Assembly: GCA_018466975.1 (NCBI GenBank)
Contig: CM031555.1
Span: 372,001-436,000 of the forward strand
From: Sparassis latifolia
Lineage: Eukaryota > Basidiomycota > Agaricomycetes > Polyporales > Sparassidaceae
Length of the DNA stretch: 64,000 nucleotides
Direction: 5' to 3'
Part shown: positions 26,210 to 35,604 of the stretch, in pieces
Layout: every line of letters begins with the position of its first letter
Position numbering within the stretch: the stretch's first letter is position 1
Program-made: the position numbers and the translations under genes
The notes under the pieces: generated by a model
Told to the model about the DNA's origin: nothing
What the model saw: only the letters and a program-made list of their open reading frames with translations
Databases searched by the model: none

Positions 26210-29200
26210 TCACGGAGGGTCCAAAGGATAGTGCAGTACTTTTCGGAATATATGCCATACGGCCCCTAATCCGTTTATGAGAGCGTCCATAGTGGCGCGG
26301 GCAGTTTCCGGTACTTCAGGCAGCTTCAGCACTGGAAGCTCGAACCGTAAAGTCCAAGCGAAGGACTCATCGGACAAGGAGAGCAGGCTGTGTGACTCTC
26401 CATGAGAGACAGACGAAGCCGATGTAGACGGGGTTAGAACAGGAATCCCGGTCATGGTCGGCATAAGTGTGTCAGTAGAGAGTTGTGATGGATATTGCGA
26501 CGGGGATTGCGTTCGGGCTTGTGATGTCGAAAACGGTGGGGTGGGTGAGTCTAACGGCAGAGTCCCTGTACTTGCGGAGAACCACCACTTTTCTGTCAAG
26601 ATGGTTGTAGTGACGGTGATCGTCTCTGGTTCGTTGTGGGGGTAATCAGCAGTGAACTCGGGAGAACGGTTGGTAAGAGATGCCCGCATCTCATGCAACT
26701 CGGCAGTCTTGAGGCGAAGATCCATCAGGAGATAGGAAATCAGCGCGATAGGCAGCAAACAGGCCAGCAATATACCCAGCCTCCGGAAGGTAGGACTGGG
26801 CATAGAGAGTTTGCGCGAAGTTTGCTGAGGAGCAATAGCCATGTATAGCCGAGGGTAGTAGAACTCGTCTAGGGAGAATTGCAGCAGTCTCAGGGCTGGC
26901 GAGTTTGACTGTTGATGAATCAGGTTGGTACGCATAGCAGACACTTCATAGCCTGGACAAATGCGTGAGTGTGCATACTTTGTACGCCAAAACAATCCGA
27001 CCAACCTGCTTGTACTTGTACATTCACCTCCAAGCGTCCGACAGGAAGAGCGAAACTCGGTAACAGTATGTCAAACGGGATCGCATTATCTGCCTTCTGC
27101 TTCCCCTTCGTCGGTTGGCTCTTATCGCCCTGCGCGATCTGCTCCTTCAGGCCCTTCACAAGGTAAATCACCTCAACCTTGCCGCCTCCAGCTTGACCCA
27201 CATGCACGCCGACCCAGGTGATCCACTCCTTCGCACTCGTCTCCTCAAATGCCAAGCTGAGACCCAGGCTGCCATTCGGCTTCGAAACGGCGCTCGTCTG
27301 GAAACGCACGGGAACTCCTTCCACGCTTGCGCTCGCAATGTCAACGCGCGGAGGGCTGAAGCCGTTTGAGGTCGTCGCGTCAGAATTGGAGGAAGAGGAC
27401 GGATCCGCGGTGGGTCGTGCCAGCCCAAACTCCAGCCACTCCGAGTCGGTATCAGAAGGAGCAGGGAGAGAAATTTGCACAGCGTAGCCGTTGTGGAAGG
27501 CCGTGCCTTCGCTTAGCAGCGGGGTAACAGTCGCAGTAACGGAGGGTATCATCAAGGGCCCATCCCTTCGTGGTTTAGTGCTGGACATCATGGACGCATA
27601 CCGTGTGGAAGACGCAGCGAGATAAGTTCGCGTCCCGTTTGGCTTCCGGGTGCGAGTTTGAGGTGTATCCTCGCTCTCCATGCTAAGCTCGCGGCTGCCG
27701 GAAGGAACTGGGGATGCGCTCAGTGGGAAAGTTCGTAACGCTACGTGAGCACCGTCGGCACCGCAAGCGACATGATCGCCTTCTTTCAGAGTCATCTTCA
27801 GCGTTTTCCCGTCTCGCAAGTCCCCAGCCGCAGCGAGCACCTCCAGATCCGCTCCATCCGCTCCGTTCCGGACAATAGTAGATGTTTTTTCTCTATCCTT
27901 ATAGAAGAGATGGAACATGGGTACAACCGTAGGACCAACGACAACATCGTCACTGGAAGGATGCTTGGATTTGTTTGGCGGAGATTTGCGCCTTTCAGGA
28001 GTTATCAGCGGATGTCGGGGGGTCACCAACACCGTACCTGAGATCCTAAAGGTGAACGGAGCTTTCGACGGAGGAAGGAGTTCATTCATGTTCACATGCA
28101 CGGTGATGGGCGCGTCTGGTGGGCGCACATCTGGCTCGAAATCGGTGTCCGTGTCGGTATAAGGGCCGTTCACGGAGGACGCACGGCTCCTGCGCTGCCG
28201 CTCCGGGCTCGAGGGTAGGCCGACCGATGGGAGAGACGATATCGTACCCGTCGGCGTTGAGACTGGTGAGCTCTCAAACGAGTAGTCTCCGGTGTTCTGA
28301 TTTGGCAACGGCGCGCGAAGAAGTGATGCTGAACTTGTGGACGTCGTTGACGCGGCAGAATTCTGTCGTGATGGTGGAGACGATGTACCATGCAGAGCAC
28401 CTCCATCGGGCGAAGACGGCAATACGTATATCGGTGGTCTCACCATGGACGGTGGTGGCGACGGGGTTTGCGTAGGACCTCCTACAGCGAATCCTGTAAA
28501 TCCAGGGCCTCCGGTGACGGTCCATTTGGGATCTGTCCCGAGAGCCCAGGAGACGTCGCAATCACCTGCTTCCAGACCCACGTCCATGCCGACGAGAGTC
28601 GCAACACCAGGAAACCAGACGCCCTTGCAGGTGGCATTGTACTCGAGCTTCATCAGCAGCCCCTCGACACCTCTGTCTCTGCCCTTCCCCTTCCCGACCA
28701 TCTCGCACGTCATGTCCCCCTTCACATCTTTGATACCTACTCTGCGCCGACCATCCTCAGTCTCGGGCACCTGTCCCGCTTTCGCTGGAGCTGCCCACCT
28801 CACGCGTATTCGATCCGTGCTAGGAAACGTGCCTTGGATCCCACATCCTTCTGCAAAACCCGCAGAAGACGACGCGTCGCTCGACTCATCGTCCGCAAAG
28901 TGCGTATAGGACTGTGAGCGCGAGATGCGTGCCGACTGGCTACGCGTTACGTGTGGCTCAGAAGCAAGTTCCAACGGCCCCATATCTTCTTCTACAGAAG
29001 AAAGTGACGCCATAGACGAAGCCATCGAGGCCGGACCAGGAGAAAAAATGCTCAATTTGATATGATTGGAGAGGCAGCGTGGAACAGGGATGGATAACTA
29101 TTACGAGCCATCGTGAATTGCGTCTGAAAGACAAACGCGAAGGGACTTACCAGAAAAGGCGCAAACGGAGGGCGGGTCAAGAATGGGACCCAGATGTCGA

Positions 29201-29849
29201 TAGCTGCCATAAACTGTGCGACAATCGTCCCGCGTCGAGTGCGACTGTCACTTTCTCTGCGCGGGAACTCCTTCGGAAGAATGTAAGAGACATGATATCC
29301 ACTCACGAGCACGTGCCCCGTATACTTGTCTTCTAAAGGCGCGCCGCTTGACGAAGATGCGGAGTCAACGACAGAAACATATGAGTGAGGGGATCTGGCA
29401 GGTAGATTCAGTGCACGAGCTGCCTTGTGGATTAACGGGCATGTAGTTGACGAGAAATTGTACGGAACGGAGTTATTGTCAAGGGGGTGGACCTGGGAAT
29501 CCAGGATCTTTAGGTTCTCCTCTAAGACGCGTCAGAACTCAAAGTGAGAGCCAAACGCGTATGATTCACCTGGAAACAGTGCAATAGTAGCACCTGGAGT
29601 GATGCTTTCCCCCGGTAGCGATATCTGTGGGGATAAAAATGTTCGCCATTGATTTCAGTGTCGGATACGAATGCTCACCTTCAAGTACACCTTGATCGAG
29701 GCGCCATCCCACCCCTTTTTCGACTTCCCTTCAACAGCAAGACGTGTCACCACATTCAGTCTTTGATTTCCAGTCGTGAAAGCGTTGAAATGACCGTTGG
29801 TCGACAGTGGAGGGCTCAGGGTCCGCACATGACGCGAAGAAACTGACAT
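26210..29849 (-). CDS. large unassigned protein with one membrane segment
   Basis: I do not recognise the family. The exon chain reads in frame from an ATG at 29849. Exon 1 is followed by a 57-nt exon (ISLPGESITPGATIALFP), then an exon at about 29150-29520 (starting EENLKILDSQVHPLDNN), the long exon below 29090, and a last exon joined at about 26954 (VQVQ|AGYEVSAM). About 1,150 aa. The middle is Ser/Pro/Thr-rich and looks disordered, with alternating beta-like conserved stretches (WFPGVATLVGMDVGLEAGDC, PMFHLFYKDREKTS). Near the C-terminus is a hydrophobic helix (LGILLACLLPIALISYLLM), followed by about 160 residues of Ser/Thr-rich tail. An earlier ATG at 29967 opens a good-looking frame (FTFQNAQIFLVQIVVRE), but I could not join it in phase, so the true 5' end is uncertain. 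Probably a basidiomycete membrane protein; no function is claimed. Confidence 0.6.
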
Positions 29850-31745
29850 TCTTCACGCGAATTGTGGTGGTTTCTCGGACAACAATCTGCACGAGGAAAA
29901 TCTGCGCGTTTTGGAACGTGAAGTAGGGAGTGTGAGACGTGGAATTGGGTGTCGCCGGCAGTGGCATGGGAGGAGAGGTTTGCACTCGTCTTACGGTGGC
30001 CCATGGTGGACTAATCTGGAATGGCAGGCCCCTCCCCAGTGCCCATCTTCAAGCTCCGAAAGCGGATGGTTTCTATCAGGCGGAGTCTGAAGCTCAACTA
30101 GACTCCGCCTTGCCTTCTCAAGTTATCACACTAGTGGCCCCGCAATAATATTAGTGCAATCGGTACAAGTAATGCAATTGATATCGAGCCAACAATGAAC
30201 GATACTCAGCCAATCCGATTGCTTCATTGGATTGTTTTTTTATTTTATTTTATTGACTCCATCCCTACACGGCAATGAGAATTGCATGGCTCGATACTGA
30301 TTGCATTAACTGCGTCACCCTAAAAACACAAATAAAGCATCTTTAATACTATTTTACTAGCTGAAAATGGCTATGAATTTTGGTAATCACCGCGGGCAGC
30401 GGGAATGGGCTCAGTCATCAGAACAGGTTGCAAAACTGCCTCAGCTTCGGCAGACCTTCTCTTCCATTAAATCACTCCGGAAAAGGTTTCATGGCACTCT
30501 CTGTAGTATCTAAATGCTCCACAAAATTTTCCGGTACAAGACTCTGTGAGGATGGAAGGGAGACAAGATATTCTAGCGAGGCACCAAAAATGGTAAGTCG
30601 GCTACCTGCTCAGAGAAACTGCAGTTGCAATTGCATTACTGTCTTGATACTTGTTTGCTCTCAGCCACCCTCAAATCATTGCCATTGTGTTTGAAAATTT
30701 TTCCCAAACCAAGCTTATATAAGAGACTTTCTATGAATGAAATTTTTGAGAGGTTGCAGGGAATTGCGGAAGAACGGGAGGCCAAACTCTGAAAGAGTTG
30801 TATTAGTGGGCCACTGATACCAGTATGTGTCTACCTCCGTTCACAGGACACATAACAACTTTCACTGGAAATAACCTGGAAAAAAGGATGGAAAGCAATA
30901 ATGTATTGATATTTTTGGAGGAAAAACTCCCAGGAAAAGAACAAAACATTCTCATGGTTTTCTTCCTTAGAAAGAAGTTGCCTACCCTCAATTGCCAGTG
31001 GTTTTGTTGACATGGCATTTGCATGTCATTCATTAACACTTCTGATGTCTTCAAAAAATCAAATTGATCCAGTATTGCACTCTCCAGAGCATGCGCATCT
31101 GTTTGCACCGTTCGGTTAGGAAATTCAAGTTCTCGTTGTCACTGCACCGTTGGATTGCTTACCAGAATTCTTTCAATGGAGAGAATGTTCGAGTGAGCTG
31201 GATGAATGCAGTTTGATCTCTGTGGCTTGCCCTTTTGGAACACGGTTGGCTCCTCGAGATGTTGGATACTTGATGGTAAGTGAGTCGTCCTGACTTACCA
31301 AGTTGAGCATTTGTGTGGTATCTGGATCGGAATGATCGACTATCGAAGATCTGGGTACGTCTTGCCGAAGTCGATTACGACAAGCAACTTGCCGACTTAT
31401 CAATATCATGAATGGAGATCCTCGCCTGCTGAGATATGGATCGCTCTCACCACCGCGCTCTCACCACTGACCGCTCTCGTTTCCAAACGGTGTCGAATTT
31501 CGGACCATCCTAGAACGTGTGAGGTTTGTATACACACATAGGCTAACATATTGTGCACTCGCGCGAGCGTTCGTCTTACTCCGTGAACTGTCAGCGAGAG
31601 GTTGGTGGAACTCAGTTTTATAGCTACACTGCTGAGGACAAGGGTCGTTATCCCGCAACACCGTAGAATGAATCAACGGAATATTTAGTCAAAATCCAAT
31701 CCCACAGGTACAAACAGGAAAAAAACAATTCCAAAACACTCTTGT
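29850..31745. other. AT-rich island without a recognisable gene
   Basis: Clearly richer in A/T than the flanks (runs such as a T/A tract at 30234-30254), with no conserved protein block. Short minus-strand frames, such as 30803-31108, are Lys/Phe-rich and look random. It includes an inverted repeat (30170-30308). Base composition suggests an old mobile-element remnant or a relaxed intergenic region. Confidence 0.45.
30170..30308. repeat. imperfect inverted repeat in AT-rich DNA
   Basis: The left arm at 30170-30191 (containing GCAATTGATATCGAGCCA) pairs with the right arm at 30287-30308 (containing TGGCTCGATACTGATTGC), with three central mismatches. The loop of about 95 bp holds a CAATCC/GGATTG sub-hairpin and a T/A-rich run. 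Looks like a small foldback or MITE-type remnant; no target duplication recognised. Confidence 0.55.
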
Positions 31746-33098
31746 TCAGCGACGAAGACGTTTGCCGCATTTCTCCGGATGGAGCACAGTGCAACTATCA
31801 TAATGCCGTCTCAGGGAATCGCTTCGCCCCCCTGATATTCTACAATGCCAACTCAGTCACTGCCTAAACCGTGCACAACAACCGACAGACTTACTCTTTG
31901 TTACAGTGCTCGCAGTGCAGCTTTGCCGCCTTTGAAAGCTCGTCCCTTATTTCGTGGGGTAACTTTTCAAGGTGCCGGTTTGACTGGACGTGGCGCACTA
32001 TCGCGTGAGCTCCATTGGCGAAGAACTTGTCGCAATAGGTACATTCCTGCATGGAAAAGATATCGGTAAGTTTCCAGGTATTTCTTGAAAGTTAATCAAA
32101 CTGACCAATTTCTTGCCCCCACGGTTGATGATGCCATGAACACCCAAGTCGACCTCGTCCTCTGCGATTTGGTTCCCTTGGTTTGTCGTCCTTTTTGGCT
32201 CCTCTTCACCTTGGGCGCCCTCCTCATTTTGTGTGCGCCTCTTTTTCGTCTCTCGCTTTTCCACCTCCACAATCTCCTCTGTCCGTTTTCGTTTTTCCCC
32301 TTGTGATGGTGGTGGAGAGCTTGACGACGATGGACCGTCGGGTGCACGGTCTGCGGGTGCCACTAGTACTGATCGCGTCGCGGAACGTTGTGCGGAAGGC
32401 TCCACAGTCCTCTGGGAAGAAGAGCGTGGTGTGCGCCTCGGCGGTATTCGTTGCGCATTCTCCACTCGGGAAGGGAATAGAGGACGTAAAGATGATGCAC
32501 CTTCATGTGCATCGTCCGCAGGTGCCGCCAGCACCGGTTCGACGGAGGAATGGTCCACCTCCGCCGGAGATGAGAGGGTGAGTGTGTGATTCGGAGACAT
32601 CTGTTTCGCGTTCTCGACTCGGGGTAGTAGTGGTCGAGGGCGTGCACATGATGGTCCGTCATACATATAGTCCCCTGGTATTCCTAGAACCACTTGCGGG
32701 GGAAAAGAAGGGTTCGCTGCCATGGATGTGAAGTCATCGGCAGGAATATGTTCGAGGATAGAACCCTCGTCCCAACCTCTAGTGATCTCTGCCGGTGACT
32801 CGCCTCCGATGGACAACTCCTCATCAGTATCGCGGCTCCCTCGCAAACCGCACCATGGGTTGATGGAGTGGAGGAGGTGAGGGTGGGCACGCCTCAGAAG
32901 GCTCTGAATGTGGTCGCTAGGTTCAAAGGAGAGGGAAGTTCGTTCGTTCGTTTTACTTGCAGCCGCTTTTGCGAAAGGCAACGGTTCCTCCTGATGGTGC
33001 AAGTCGTGCTGCAGTTTGGATAGCAGATGGGCAAAAGGATCATCTCTCCAAGGGTCGTATAGATCGTCGTGCGTCAACGGCCAGTCTGCGAGTGACAT
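31746..33098 (-). CDS. two-finger zinc protein with disordered N-terminus
   Basis: Exons 32106-33098, 31895-32046 and 31746-31839 join in frame to 412 aa. The first 300 or so residues are Ser/Pro/Glu-rich with a basic K-R-x-R-K cluster (possible nuclear signal). The end holds two zinc fingers: C-x2-C-x13-H-x5-H (CTYCDKFF...RHVQSNRH), then EIRDELSKAAKLHCEHC, which starts a C-x2-C-x14-H-x3-C finger ending RSDSLRRHYDSC. The second intron (31840-31894) falls inside finger 2; acceptor TGTAG rather than ATATCAG keeps the frame. A paralogue with the same finger pair is at 48024-48705. Likely a nuclear DNA- or RNA-binding factor of a fungal-specific family; I cannot name it. Start chosen at MSLADWPLTHDD; an open frame extends further upstream. 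Confidence 0.68.
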
Positions 33099-33484
33099 AG
33101 AGAACAAGAAGGGTGAACAGAAGGGAGGCGAGCAATATTGGAGGTGGGGATGTTTGAGAAATGAAGTTAGCCGCCTGTGGTTAGAAAATCGAAATTCGAT
33201 ATAGTGACTCGAAGACTTCCGTGTCAGGAGCGATGCTGAAATTGATGGTGGCAACAGTTGAAGTGGAGGGCGGCCCCAAGTCAGTTGAACTTATGGGCAG
33301 CCCCAAGTCACCTGATCTTTTGTTGGTCCCTGTGAATCTTCAAGATGATTGGTTCAATAAGCAAACAAAGCTTCGTCCATATATGTGCAGATGCGCCAAT
33401 ACAGTCTGTGACGAACTAAACAAGGGTTTCTACAACAACGTCTCACCTGCAAAACAGACGTTAAGTGATGTTACCGAACACCTT
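33099..33484. other. intergenic region, zinc protein 5' / arginase 3'
   Basis: About 390 bp between two minus-strand genes. A short direct repeat of GCCCCAAGTCA occurs at about 33270-33310. No gene seen. Confidence 0.4.
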
Positions 33485-34813
33485 TCAACGAGACGAACCT
33501 AGAGCAGCACGTGCAAGAGAGCATCCTATAGCAACGGTCTGCTGCACCGACTGGACGTCCGCGAGTGACGGATTGACCTCCTGCAGCACACACCCACGTA
33601 AGCAAGGCGAGAAGTCCATAAATTACTATTGTATAGCACCATGATGTCAAGTGCAACCAGGCAACCCGTTTCATATATGGCCTCGCAGATGTAGTGTCCC
33701 TCTCTGAAGGTGAGGCCGCCTCGAACCTAACGGGTCGTGAGACTCGCACCCTCGGCAATGAACATTATCGACCTACGGGCGTGCCGGTCGAAGGGGCAAC
33801 CGATGGATCCAGCGCATCCACGTCGAAGCTGAGGTGGATTGGCAGAACCCTCTTCGGGTTCACATGGTCTAGCGCCATGTCGACAACCCTCCCAATCCCA
33901 TACTTATCTACCTCGTGCATGCTGAATGCACGAATACCGTTTTCCTTGAGAATACGTTTCTCGCCGGCATCGACGTCGCGCAGGCCGATGTATACCAGGC
34001 GAGACGGCTTCAGCAGCGGCTTCACCCAGGAAAATTCGGAGACCTTGGGACCGATTCCAAGTAAGAATGATACAGGCATCCCGTGGATATTGCCAGAATC
34101 GGTGGTCTCCGCAGTGTTAATGTCTGCGTGCGCATCTACCCAGATAACACACGCGTCGGGGTATTGCCTGTGCAGCTATTGGTAGGTCATTCTACCAAAC
34201 GGATCCGGTACTTACTCCAATGTCCCAGAGATCGTGCCCATGGCCTGCGAGACTTCGTTAGTGATGGCGCCGCGATCTGCATATGTGACTTACCAGAGAA
34301 TGGTCCCCGCCAAGGGTTAGCGGCAGCTGACCATTCTTCGCATGCGCGCCAACGACCTCCGAAACAGCCTTGCAGACACGCGAAACGTAGCGAGGATTTT
34401 TGAGCTTGCCAATTGGAGGGTCGCTCTGGGCGTCGATCTCTTCGAATTGATGGTGTCCGTTGAACTTGACGTTCCACCCTAACTCTACTAGCTGCTCTGG
34501 AAGTCCAGCTTCGACAAGGCAAATTGGACCATTGTCAACGCCTGGCTTCTGCTGTGGCGAACCAGCGGAGAGTCAGTGAGAATCCCACGAATGCTGAGAA
34601 TCTTGCAGGTATACCTGACCACCGCTGTTACCGAAAATTTTGTGAAATTTTAAATCTAACTGAGTGGATACACTGATCACCTGAAAGGACAGCCAACAAT
34701 CTGCCAACGTCCATTAGTCTTGAGGGTGTTCCCAGCCGATCTAACGTGAAAATGCTACTCACTGCTACGGTTTTGGGATCTGGGAGAAAACGAGATACAC
34801 GAGCCTCTGCCAT
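33485..34813 (-). CDS. arginase
   Basis: Binuclear manganese enzyme that splits L-arginine into ornithine and urea; cytosolic in fungi. From the ATG at 34813, exon 1 (34763-34813) ends [10 protein letters not shown]. Then come a 20-nt exon (34681-34700, IVGCPFS) and a 10-nt exon (34615-34624, which completes S and adds GGQ). Exon 4 starts at 34551 with [10 protein letters not shown]. Downstream are the metal-ligand blocks [22 protein letters not shown] and [19 protein letters not shown], then [14 protein letters not shown], and the end [15 protein letters not shown]. All arginase metal motifs are present. The gene has at least eight introns. The nested transposon block begins about 178 bp upstream of the ATG, so its promoter is short or partly supplied by the element. 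Confidence 0.92.
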
Positions 34814-34990
34814 GGTATCTTCTAGAGGTATAAAGGTAACTTGTGGTCGATTCCTTGGTATGCGGAGTTCGTACTTGGCGGTTCTGCGGTGATGGTCACA
34901 GGCGCTGCATTTCACTGAGAAAACATTCAGAGCGGAGAAATATAATCTTATCTAATCAGGTTTGACACAGTCACGATCAATATGATTGGC

Positions 34991-35017
34991 TACACCACCA
35001 GACGAGCCGGGTACCGG
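34991..35017 (+). repeat. left terminal inverted repeat
   Basis: 27 bp starting TACACCACCAGACGAGCC; pairs with 41919-41945. Similarity weakly continues inward for about ten more bases (CGGATA shared). Confidence 0.8.
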
Positions 35018-35164
35018 ACGGATAACCAAGACCGAGGTTACCTGGTAGTTAACCGTCGGTTACCCATCAGAGGGTTTTGACACAGTACCTACCGAGCAAA
35101 TAATATAGTTAACTGTAGTGTAACCAATAATGGCTGTCCACCAAGTAAACCGGGAGTATCCATA

Positions 35165-35522
35165 TGTTGGAGCTGACAATCCGAGCGCATGTGTCTCCGA
35201 TATACCCGAATGTTCAAACGTTTGTCGCTAACTTTGTTCCCGGTTCCCGTACTACTACTATACTTGGTTTAGTTCCCGCCGTGCGTACGGTACATACATT
35301 TCTCATTTAAGGAAGTCTCGTAGACGTAGCACACCTCAGACGTTGTTCTCCCGCCCGGAGTGCGAACGGCTGAGGTGAGTAGTTTACATACATGTATTTC
35401 TTGCCGTGTTACTTACAACCCTGTACAGCTGACTTCTGTACAGGTAAATACATTTAGACGTTGTTCTCCCGCCCGGAGTGCGAACGGCTGAGCTGACTTC
35501 TGTACAGCACGCACTCCTTACA
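35165..35522 (+). repeat. 5' LTR
   Basis: 358 bp, starts TGTTGG and ends CTTACA, so its outermost bases are TG and CA. Contains a 37-bp segment twice (35338-35374 and 35456-35492). The first copy is followed by an intron-like stretch (35375-35428, GTGAGT...TACAG) and then CTGACTTCTGTACAG; the second copy is followed directly by CTGACTTCTGTACAG. Confidence 0.95.
35375..35428 (+). other. candidate 54-bp intron inside the LTR leader
   Basis: Starts GTGAGT, ends TGTACAG, with an ACTTAC branch-like site near the 3' end, and its length is typical for this genome. The same LTR holds the exact intron-less junction (..GGCTGAG|CTGACTTC..) at 35481-35500. A further donor-like GTAAAT follows at 35444, with a matching acceptor at 35507. 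Confidence 0.55.
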
Positions 35523-35534
35523 GGTTATGAGCCC
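35523..35534 (+). other. primer-binding site for a half initiator-Met tRNA
   Basis: GGTTATGAGCCC directly follows the 5' LTR. It is complementary to GGGCTCATAACC, the anticodon stem-loop of eukaryotic initiator methionine tRNA, not to a tRNA 3' end. That is the arrangement known for Drosophila copia, where a 5' half tRNA is the primer. Confidence 0.7.
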
Positions 35535-35604
35535 CGGCTCTTCATAGCCTCGCACGTCTCACGAAAAATCCCCTGTGTCTATTGCTTCAAACTCTATTCT
35601 CGTT

